DNA of 64,000 bases from the NCBI GenBank assembly GCA_963693085.1, contig OY856412.1, forward strand, positions 1,128,364,244-1,128,428,243, written 5' to 3'. Under the pieces are notes generated by a model. The model was not told the origin of the DNA. It searched no databases and saw nothing but the letters and a program-made list of their open reading frames with translations. A program made the translations under genes and the position numbers. This document shows, in pieces, positions 24,022 through 32,890 of the stretch (within the stretch, counting starts at the first letter, position 1; the number at the start of each line of letters is the position of its first letter). Source of the stretch: Alisma plantago-aquatica (lineage: Eukaryota; Streptophyta; Magnoliopsida; Alismatales; Alismataceae).

Positions 24022-25093
24022 GGTTCAACAAGTTAAGCAATGCCCTAACACAACTTAACTTTTGAAGATCAACCACAAACCACTCATTATTCTTTTCTAA
24101 GTCCTCCAAAGCCCATGTTCTTATTGTTGTATATCCCAACGACATCATCATCAATGATGATGATATGATTTGGATATCCCAGCTCAAGCAGTATTTACAT
24201 GCACATTTTCATACAAAAGACTTGGGTACCTTGCGATACTTCCTAGGAATTGAAATCCTCCACTCAACTTCAGGGATTAGTCTGTCTCAAGGACAATGTC
24301 TTGGACCTACTTTAAGAGACCAACATAGTAGAATCCAAACCTATATCTCCCTAGATGGACTATCATACAAAGCCTATACATGAAGGAGATATCTTTGTTG
24401 ATCCATATAAGTATCGTCATATAGTCAGAAAATTGATTTACTTGACTATTACTCAACCAGGTATTACCTATGTTGTTGGGGTAGTCAGCCAACACATGAG
24501 TGCGCCACTCCAGGTCCACTAGTCTAGCATTTGGTGCATTCTTTACTATCTTAAGAATGCTCCAGGATGAGGATTACTGTATAAATGTCCAAAATCCAAT
24601 GTAATCTCTGTCTCCAAATATGCAGATGCGTATTGGGTTGATGATACTAAAGACCGAGGATCCATTTCTGGCTATTATATCATGATTGACACTCAACCAA
24701 TTTCTTGGAGGAGTAAAAAATAAGCAGTGGTAGCTCGCTCCAGCATTGAGGCAGAATATTAGGCTATGACCCATGCATGTTGTGATCTACAGTGGGTTCA
24801 GTCCATCTTGACCATGTTTGGCATTCCTTTTCAAACTCCAGCTAGTGCATACCATGACAACCAGACAACTATACACATAGCTAATAATCCATTCTTCCAT
24901 GAGAGCTGAAAAGACATTGAAGTTGACTGCTATTTTGCGTGAGACCTTGTCAAAGCCAAATAGATCATCACTACTCACAAAAAGACATGTGATCAAGTGG
25001 CATCCATCCTTACTAAACCTCTTCCTCCTTTATTCAAGTATATGGGCATCAAGTTGGAACTTCAAAATATTTATTCTCCAACTTGAGGGGGCA
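24017..25093 (+). pseudogene. Copia copy 2, right part: RT end, RNase H, polypurine tract
   Basis: It continues copy 2 and aligns with 9226-10305 of copy 1. The catalytic YVDD site is degraded (yipNDIII). RYFLGIEILHSTSGISLSQ, YRHIVRKLIYLTITQPGITYVVGVVSQHMS (across a frameshift), WRSKK-stop-AVVARSSIEAEY-stop-AMT and the integrity-marking YDNQTTIHIANNPFFHE equivalents are visible. The stops after WRSKK, EAEY and HES and before IITTH coincide with those of copy 1. It ends in ttgagggggca directly before the LTR. Confidence 0.86.
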
Positions 25094-25228
25094 TGTTAAT
25101 ATATTTGATTACTTGGACTTAGGCCCATTATATTTTCCCTTGTCTCTGTTTAGATCATGTATTCCCTAGATCCTATATATAGGACACCCAATACACTTAT
25201 TTGTTTTAGTGAAACATATTATTCTACA
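25094..25228 (+). repeat. 3' LTR of copia copy 2 (short)
   Basis: It begins TGTTAATATATTTG after the polypurine tract and plausibly ends at ATTCTACA (25228), giving 135 bp. It has the composition of a plant copia LTR, with a TATA-like ctatatatagg near 25,170. The end is tentative because no intact 5' LTR is available for comparison. Confidence 0.6.
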
Positions 25229-25304
25229 TGGCCCACACTCACTAATTAGAGTTTAGGCATGCCAAAATAGAGTTAGACTAACTACTCACTTTTAATTACT
25301 AACT
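25229..25304. other. Short flank between copia LTR and LINE
   Basis: 76 bases of AT-rich DNA with no recognisable feature; probably the older sequence into which both elements inserted. Confidence 0.4.
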
Positions 25305-25313
25305 AAAAACTAG
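25305..25313. other. Candidate LINE target-site duplication, left copy
   Basis: AAAAACTAG here is repeated at 58019-58027 at the far end of the LINE, adjoining its A-rich end. The right copy overlaps the short A tail, so part of the match could be chance. Confidence 0.5.
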
Positions 25314-25469
25314 GCTTAAATTCCTCCCCCTCTCGTGAAACCCTAGCACTCTAAGGATAGGGTGACGATGGTGGGATACCCCTTCTCCCCCATGGTTTTC
25401 CTTTTTCCCTCTTGTGGTTACCCATCTCTTATAGGTCCAACATGAAAGGCAAGTATTTTTGGGGACATC

Positions 25470-27155
25470 CCTACATCATGGCGAAGAATTGGCTACTAGA
25501 TGTGTACAACTAGGTTTAGGTGAGGATGAGGATGATGAAATTTTGGATTCGATAGAAGGAGACTTGGCCGCAAAAGGAGTACATGTCTCCTTAGATTTGG
25601 CGAAAAGGCTCCGTACAGAGCATCCATAAAATTTTTGGGCATTAAAAAGGATTTTGACACAGACATGGTCTCTCGCCAACAAGGTTCTCTTTAACCAGAT
25701 CGACTCATCAGTGTTCCTTATCTAGTTCCTTCATTGGAAAGATAAGTGGAAGGTCCTAGAAGGTGGACCATGGAATTTTGAGAATAGTTGTTGCTTCTAA
25801 AGGATATAGATGATGAGGATCTCCCAAGAAAGGTTTTGTTCGTGGAGAGTTTGTTTTGGATCCCAATCTATGGGATCCTCTGAGTCAAAGATCTGTAGCT
25901 ACCATTGAAGCAATTTCTAGCAAGGTGGGAAGATTGCTAGCAGTTGATACATATGATCTTTGGTGGGAACAATAAATTTGAGTTTGAGTTGCAATAGACA
26001 TTAGGAAGCCACTCAAAAGATTCCAAAAGATCAAAGACAAACGGGGCTCCATAGTATATCTAGAGTCAAGTACTAATGCCTACCAATTTTTTATTACATC
26101 TACGGCTTTCTAGGACATGTTAATAGGGATTTCCCGATGGAGGAGGAAGAACGGGACCAACTGCGGTAGTGGGGTGCATGGCTTAAGGCTTCCCCATGCA
26201 AGCCAAAGCTAACAAGTGTGGAAGAGGTTTTTGATGAAGGTACAACAAATAAAACCCTAAACTTCTTTTGGAAACCTAAAATGGGAGACGAAAGAGGTGA
26301 AGGGGCTAGGGCGGAAACTTTGTTACCATCTGCAACACAAGTGACCAAGTATAAGGGCAAGAATTACCATAGGGAAGGTGTAAGGGAAACTACATGTAAC
26401 TTGGCGGTTGTTGAGAGCACAAGGCAATGAGTGAAGGAGTAGTTAATCCTAGTCTAGAATGAATAATAAGCTCTGGTTGTAGCTGAGATTTCATTATACT
26501 TGACAAAGAAGGAGAGGTGGGCAAGCATCAAGAGAAATAAGTAGCTATTTGTTAAGAAATAAGGGAGAAGCCCAGGCGGAAGACTATCAACTTCAAACCC
26601 TAAGGGCTAAGGAGAGGGAAAATGGGAGGGATTAGTCTTACTTGACATAAGATAACCTAATAGGTCTACGTGTACCTCCAACATTTAATATTCATATGAA
26701 ATGATAGGGAGAGCTTCAAGTCAGGCATGCAATGAATCATCCAAATCCAGAGAAAAAAGAAGAAAGGAATCCAGAAGAAGTACCCATTGTTTCAGTGATC
26801 CAAGTCTTTAATACTTTGTAGTTAGATCTTCAAGCTGGTGGATATAAAAAAGATGAAGCTACAAACAACCAGGGGCCAAATTTAGAACTCAGATTTTCCA
26901 ATGGATGGGAGACGAAGAAGGTGCAAACAAGGGTCCAAAAGAAATATATTTTAAAACATCAATAGTTGATGATGCTACGACAAACTCCAGAGATGGTGAA
27001 GAAGCTCAGAAGGTCGAACATTATAAGGATAAAGGTATTGATAGATGAAACGGAATCAGGCCTGGAAGAAGGTATAAATGAATCAAACTCTATAAAACGG
27101 GTACGACCTCTAGATACAAGTGATATGGAGATTGACATTGATAAAGCGGTACAAG
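25470..27155 (+). pseudogene. LINE ORF1: DUF4283-like, degenerate zinc knuckle
   Basis: Reading through stops, 25,590-25,790 gives NFWALKRILTQTWSLANKV and WKVLEGGPWNFENSCC, the DUF4283 pattern of plant L1 ORF1 proteins. Near 26,085-26,200 a decayed zinc knuckle reads FYYIYGFLGHVNRDFP, where relatives have CYYCGxxGHxxRDCP: the His stays and the three cysteines are gone. It is followed by QLR-stop-WGAWLKA (family QYGPWLRA). The C-terminal part is lysine- and acid-rich (26,218-26,430; 26,966-27,155). ORF1 proteins bind the LINE RNA. At least six in-frame stops show it is dead. The Athila-like insertion cuts it at 27155. Confidence 0.78.
27151..27155. other. Target-site duplication of element E, left copy (ACAAG)
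   Basis: ACAAG before the LTR pairs with ACCAG at 54526-54530; one mismatch, consistent with an old insertion. Confidence 0.8.
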
Positions 27156-28258
27156 TGACCGGCCTAAATTGCATTTCTAAGAGGAGTGGATTCAGAGTAG
27201 TCAGAATTTTAAAGAGATAACCCGACTCTCAGGCCCCCGCAATAATAAACGGGGTCTGATGTAGCGATCAGGGTCAAACATAGGGGTAAGGTTGACAGTG
27301 TTAAGCACACAAAATCTAGCACTTATATACTCCAGCCAAAGAGGGTATATAGAAGGGGCATTCCCTTAGGAACAATAACACACAAACTAAAGTTGTTCAA
27401 GAAAAAACAAAAATAAAAAGAAAAAAAAGAAAGTAAAAGAAATGAGAGGAAACATGTATATGGGAGGAAATTCGGGCTAGGGTTCACCTACTAAAGCATC
27501 TCACCAACATGAAACATCATCTCTTTCTCTTGCATACTCTTACCAAGATTACAAGCAACCACCAAAAGCATCTATTCCACTCTTTCTCAAGATGAGGATA
27601 GATCTAAGTCTAAGGGTAGTCTCTCTCTCAAGGTGACCACACGTAAACCTCGCAATAGACCATATGGCTTTAAAGCCTTAGCATTGCAACACTCTCGTGC
27701 ATTCATACTACTCCATGACACAACATAAAGTGATATTACTCTTTTGAGATATCAACAATCAAACATCACAACATGGTAGCTAAGCATACAAGTGAAGCAT
27801 TAAAATGGGTGCATGAAGATAATCCTGATAAGAGTACGTATATTCAACAGAAAGAGACAATATACATGTTAGGAGAGCCTTAGTGGCTACTCCCAACCTG
27901 AGTTAAGGTATTTAGCTGCTCATGCTTGCATATAGCATAACGAAATTACATAAAGATGGATACATGAAGTCCTATGAAGAGAGGAGAGAAGTACAGTGAG
28001 ATGGAAATGATAGATCTAGAGAGAAGAGACGTGATACAACACAATACTTCTTTAGATCTGGATTTAACATGTGGGTGGTGCAGACAGTCTTCTTCTCTTG
28101 AAGAAGGAGTCTTCAGTCCTCTCTCTCCTCAGCTTCCGCCTTTGGAGATCCAAGACTGATGGATGGGATGGTCTGGGATGAATCTAGAATACAGCACCAC
28201 TTCGTGGTCCTCAGGATCAGATCTATGATCTGATGATTTGACAAGATAGGTGGGTGTG

Positions 28259-28268
28259 CTATTTATAG
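28259..28268 (-). promoter_or_regulatory. TATA box of the 3' LTR of element E
   Basis: CTATAAATAG on the minus strand, conserved in the 5' LTR at 43202-43211 and located just downstream of the CG-rich motif array. Confidence 0.65.
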
Positions 28269-28289
28269 GAACATTCCACCGACTTAGGC

Positions 28290-28750
28290 TTGGACCACAG
28301 TCGCGATCTTAGTTAAGTGAGGGGTGAGACCGGGGTCGCGGTCTGCTCTTTATTCATCTATGACTACGGTTGAGCTTAGTCGCGGCCTGGTGACAACAAC
28401 GATTGAGGTTTGCTTGTACATTGCATTTGGGTGGTCGAGGTTGAGGTCTTCCCACTCGGTCGCAGTTTGCAAGAACTCATCAGTGACTGTGGTTTCCAAG
28501 ATGATAACGGTCTGTGTCCATACCACGACCCCTGATCTATCTTTGGGGTGCATGTTCGGATCGTGACCATCCTTGAGGTCGCGGTTGAGTGATGATCGCG
28601 GTCTGTAATCTAGCCATGATCCATCCTTGACGCCTGATGATCTCGATCTCTAGAGAATTCCGAAACCACGATCGCAGTTGAGATATAAGTGGACCGCGAT
28701 CGCGGTTGATGGAAATGAGGTTCACGGTCGAGGACCGCGACCTGGGTTGT
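28290..28750. repeat. CG-rich palindromic motif array in the LTR of element E
   Basis: Variants of GACCGCGATCGCGGTTG recur (near 28,290, 28,330, 28,378, 28,455, 28,570, 28,595, 28,660, 28,693 and 28,725). The copy at 28693-28706 is the perfect 14-bp palindrome ACCGCGATCGCGGT. CpG-rich motifs stand out in an otherwise AT-rich LTR. Confidence 0.8.
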
Positions 28751-28880
28751 GAATATACCTAAAACATGTAAGTCAGGCTTTAGTCAAAAAGGTAGAAAAG
28801 TTATGTGAAAAGCTAACAAAAGATATACTAAAAGTGTTGTAAAATATACACAGAAAGTACGCAAAATAGAGTGTTATCAA

Positions 28881-28895
28881 CTCCCCCAAACTTAG
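28881..28895 (-). other. Polypurine tract of element E
   Basis: On the minus strand CTAAGTTTGGGGGAG directly precedes the LTR start (T)TGATAAC. Upstream is CTGAGGACAGGCTTG, the conserved Athila/Tat pre-polypurine context. Confidence 0.9.
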
Positions 28896-30047
28896 AATCA
28901 AGCCTGTCCTCAGGCTAAGTGTAGGTTCGAGAACTCAGAGAGAGAAAAAGCAATCTTAATTGACAAAATTATAACATGATTAAAATATCTCATTCTTGCA
29001 TGGAGACTATTGTAGCTTGTTTTCTAAACCTTACGTCTCATTCCCTCCCCCTTTTCAACTAGAGTTGTATAACTTCATTTTATTGCCATTGCCTTCAATT
29101 GTAAAAGGCTTATCCCTTTCAACTTGTCACCCCTTCCATTAGGCAATGACCATACTAATACGAGATCTTTTTCGAGGGAGCTTTCACACCAATTCTTTAT
29201 TTTTCAGTTGGCCCTATACTAATGTGTTCGGGTAGGCTTAAGGCTTTAGGTATTTTCCTCTTCCTTCTGAACTCCTCACCCACAACTGTCGTAAGAACAG
29301 TGTTACCCTTTTTGGGCTTCTGACTTTACGTCAGGTGGTTTTGTGAGTTTTCATTCAGGATTGGAAGTGTGTAAGCTTGGCTTCAAGATTCCACTAACGG
29401 GCATGACATATCTGCATTCATGAGTGCAACAATATACCGGCCGTGTGGAAACTTTTGGCATCTTTTTGGGCACAACTCTCATCTTTTTATTTCTTTTTGG
29501 CTTTTTACCTCTCCTTTCAGGCTTCGATGCGAGGGATTTTTACTTGGTCTTCTGGGCGGCCAATCCTCTTTTAGATATGCTTTAAAGAGGGTAGTTGTTT
29601 CCCTTTCTACGGAGATAAGGATTTTCTGGTCAAAAGCATCAGGTGAGGGTGGTTGGTCAGGAGTATGACTAGGTGAAGTTCTCTAGTCTTTGAGGGTTTC
29701 ATGAGTTAAGGTTGTCGCATTTACAACGTCTTATTGCAAGAATGAGGTAGAGCAGTATTGCTATGACTTGTTTTACTCATATATGCATGTATATGTTGCT
29801 CATATATTTCTCTCTAAGAGGGTAGAAACACTACAATCAGAAAATTTAGCAAGAGAGGAGGCGAGCTTCTTAAAATTAAAAGGTAGTTTAGTAAAAATTC
29901 AAATTTTCGAAAATTTCATCAAAATTTTTAGAGGTAAAAAGATGGTAAATGTACCTTTGTAGCCCTTTTATGACTCCTCCCCCAAACTTATCCTACACCA
30001 CGTCTCGGGGTGTCAAAATTTGAGTGAGATGTATAAACAGGCTTTCT
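28896..30047 (-). other. 3' untranslated region of element E
   Basis: 1.15 kb between the stop of the third reading frame and the polypurine tract. No coding frame is supported. It contains a second polypurine-like tract at 29974-29990 close behind the gene. Confidence 0.6.
29974..29990 (-). other. Second, internal polypurine-like tract of element E
   Basis: On the minus strand TAAGTTTGGGGGAGGAG, preceded by CGAGACGTGG. It has the same layout as the terminal tract at 28881-28895, and sits ~60 bases after the third gene's stop and ~1.1 kb before the LTR. Confidence 0.7.
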
Positions 30048-30770
30048 TTATTTGTTTTTGTTGTTGGTGGTGGAGACCCACTTGGACTCTAGGAGCATGC
30101 TTGCGTATATACCTCTTAGCGTGTGGTATTGTTCATATTGCATGTTTTCCACCTTGAAGTTAATAGTGTCTATGGACACCATCCAGGATAGACAGAAGAA
30201 GCCACAGTCATTTGATAGGGGCACCTGCTGGGGGATCCTATGGCAGAATTGCGTCTTCTTGATGTCCTTGCCTGTTGTGTGGTCGTACCCTCTGCAATGA
30301 CTTCTTATAATGTCGACAATAGCTTCAGCGCATGTGTTTGCCTTTTCTTTTGTGGGCGTCTTTGTTGTTGTCATATTAGTCTTCTTGTTAAGTGTGAAGA
30401 CTACGTCAGAGCTGTTGTAGAGGACTGTAGTCCTTCTGAGGAGGTTGACATGCAGCAAAGTCCAATGATTGTCGTGAAGAATAGGCAGGAAGATGTGATC
30501 TGGTGGAGACGTTGCCATGCGTTATTGTAGCCGCTCCTTCTCTCATGACCTTTTGTCCTTTAGGATGTCATCTACCAGTAAGAATTATGCCATGTGGGTA
30601 TTTGGCATGGTATCACCTAGTATCACCTGGTAATCTGACATCGTACTTACAAAAAGGTATCCTCCTATTTTCAGCATTTCTCGAAGGTCTTCTTTTAGCA
30701 TGCAAATGACATCTCTCTCGAAGATGACATCTCCTGACGAATCATCTTCTTTCAAAGAACTCATAATTAT
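30048..30770 (-). pseudogene. Ulp1/C48-like domain 2 of the third gene
   Basis: The translation gives HDNHWTLLHVNLLRRTTVLY-NSS and, ~70 residues later, IPQQVPLSNDCGFFCLSWM. These are the His box and the Gln/Cys box of Ulp1-type SUMO proteases: His (HW), Gln (PQQ) and Cys (NDCG) are all present. The residue 17 after the His, Asp in Ulp1 (YxDSL), is Asn (YNSS). The N-terminal half (~30,770-30,540; VIFERDVICMLKEDLREML) has three stops. The frame 30518-30048 itself is uninterrupted. Confidence 0.85.
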
Positions 30771-31149
30771 AGTCAGTTCTTCCAGAGACTAACTAAAGCA
30801 GCTCCAACTGTCAAAATTCTTAAAAGAAGGTGTAATTTCTCCTACCAGTTTGTCTGGTCTATCATCGCCCAAATCTTCTTCTTCAACCTCTCCTTCCTCA
30901 TGTTGTTCTCTCAGAGGTTGATTTTCAGAGACTTCTACTACTGGAGGTTGATTTGTTTCATAGTCTGACGTTTGTTGTGTAGCTTCTCCAGAGCTTTCAT
31001 GCCAACCTTCTTTCCATGCTGCAGCTCTGGCTGGCTCAGTCGAATCAACCCACATGGTTTTTAGCTGCTCCCTCCAGGTGACCTTTTCAGGTAGAGGGAT
31101 ATCCATGTGAAGCCTCTGAGATATAGGTCTGCAGGCATCGTTGGGTCAT

Positions 31150-31894
31150 TGAAGAACCGATGATCATAGATGACCTCCATAACAAACATACCCTGTAGTG
31201 CATGCAGTTCTTCATTATCTAAATCCTCCAGGTGGATGCCCTTGTTTATGGCTTCCATCATTCGTAGTACTATGAAGGTGCAATCCCCCAAACCAGCCTC
31301 TTTTTGGGGGACTTTCTTATTGATCGAGAAGAGCTTCCAGGACCCTTGAAAGTTGTTGTCTGCATTGATTGCTCATTGTAGGTGCAACGTTATTTTTAAG
31401 TCGTCTCGGGCGTCCTTCCTCTTGTAGACCAGTAACGTGATGTCCAGTTCAACTGCACAACAATTGAGCACTGTCATTTTTTGTTGGTACAGATCGACGA
31501 CTATCAATGCCCAATGCTTTACATTCCTTATGGGTAGCACCATGTATTTTGTTTCTTTCCGCCGGACAGCTTCCTTTAGTTCAGCTACATATGTTGCCTT
31601 GTAGTCTTCATTATAGAGGAGGCTGGCTAGATGTGTTATCCCATTGAAGACCGGCTACGGATTGTCCGGATGTAGGAACTCTTCCAGGAGGGTTGCGTAG
31701 AGTACCTTGAATAGTCTTTTATGTACTTGCGCCTTCTTCATTAATATCCCCCGAAAGTGGTCTCTGGACAGACGTCTACCCTTATTGTTATATAGTATGT
31801 CTGACCTGGGTAGATCGTCACTGAGGACATCTGCCAAGATGTGGACATCTTTGCATGTGATTTGTGATACCGCAGTCATGTCCATTTCTTTCAT
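31150..31894 (-). pseudogene. Ulp1/C48-like domain 1 of the third gene
   Basis: The frame reads SQITCKDVHILADVL, RLSRDHFRGILM, then YMVLPIRNVKHWALIVVDLY and KMTVLNC, then VPQKEAGLGDCTFIVLRMME. These follow the Ulp1 order (N-terminal ILxxxDxxxL, LNDxxI, IPxNxxxHWxLxVxD, QxxxxDCGxFVLxxxE). His and Cys are kept; Asp is replaced by Asn (LNC), and the Gly after the Cys is Thr. Two stops interrupt it near 31,656 and 31,370. It is more diverged from canonical Ulp1 than domain 2. Confidence 0.78.
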
Positions 31895-32699
31895 CTTGCA
31901 AGGCAGAGGGGGAGCTACTCCAAGTGTATCTGCTTTAGGTGGTCCACTCTACTCCCTGGCGGGCTCATTTGTGAAAAAGGTTGCCAACCCACCATCCTCA
32001 TCATCAGATATTCCTTCCTGTGCCAAGGGTGCTGAAGTTTCCTCTATTGTCAGAATTTCCTTGGCTACTTGTTCAACCACCTTGTGTAATAGTTGTGTAG
32101 TGGTCCCAGGTTCAGCTACTTCTGAGGAAGCTGCAGTAGCTATGTTGTCTTTGACATGGCTCTCCTCATATGTATGCCCTAGCTTGGTGTCTGGCATCAT
32201 TTCTAGGGTTGCCTCCATCTTCCCATCATAGAGATAGTCGCTATGCTCATGATGTGGTTGGAATAGGAGGAACTCACTTCTCTCCTCGAGTTCGGCCCCC
32301 GTCCCAGCTAACATTCTGTCGAGCTCTGTCGCTCCTGTTGTGTTGAGTTTGGCGACCACTTCTTCATGATGAGTAGAAGCAATCTGCTCTTCTAGCATCA
32401 TTGCATGTGTATCTGCTAGTTTTCCACCATCTTCAGCAGCTTCTTCTTGAACTTCTTATGGATTGCAATTAAGGTCAAACTCCCTTGACAATGTCACATT
32501 TTTCTATATTTGTTTGTCGTTGGGGGAGCTCGACTGTTTTAGTGGCTCATTTCTCCTTGGCTCAACTGCTAGTGTCATCTTTGTGTTGGCACTTCCCTCT
32601 TTTAGCGCACCCACTCCCGTGCCCGTTCCTCCCACATTGTCGTCATTATTGTCATCATGGCTGGAGGGGCTGGCTAAGTAAGCCGGGCTTGATGAGCTC

Positions 32700-32890
32700 T
32701 TGGTCTTCTTCTTATTTTGCCAGTTCTCGAGTTCTTTGTGTTCCTTCTCGAGCTTCTGGCGGTCTTCTTCTAAGTACTGGCGCTCTTCTTGGAGGTTAGC
32801 AATTGATGCGTCGTAGCCCCGACGCATGTGCTCATTGTCATCCTGGATGGCATGCCTCTCTTTTTGCAGATCTTCCATCTTGTCCTTCAT
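32700..32890 (-). other. Coiled-coil segment of the third gene
   Basis: KDKMEDLQKERHAIQDDNEH, then NLQEERQYLEEDRQKLEKEH: regular leucine/isoleucine heptads in Glu/Lys/Gln/Arg-rich sequence over ~60 residues, suggesting dimerisation. It is followed by a Ser- and Asp/Asn-rich linker. Confidence 0.7.

Larger units (their letters stand above)
6790..25228 (+). mobile_element. Element B: tandem pair of defective Ty1/copia elements (interrupted by element C)
   Basis: Copy 1 covers ~6790-10305. Copy 2 covers ~11432-12841 and continues at 24017-25093, ending in an LTR at 25094-25228. Both have the Ty1/copia domain order (gag, protease, integrase, RT, RNase H) where present, and align almost base for base from the integrase (7838 and 11432) onward. 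Copy 2 lacks gag and protease. No 5' LTR is seen before copy 1. About 1.1 kb of unrelated AT-rich sequence separates them. Confidence 0.85.
27156..28879 (-). repeat. 3' LTR of element E
   Basis: On the minus strand it runs from TGATAACACTC (28879) to CCGGTCA (27156), 1,724 bp. It matches 42104-43431 plus 54192-54525. In the minus-strand direction it has a CG-rich palindromic motif array (28,750-28,290), then a TATA box (28,268), then an AT-rich R-U5. Small frames inside it (for example 27974-28159, 28324-28566) recur in the other LTR and are not genes. Confidence 0.93.
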
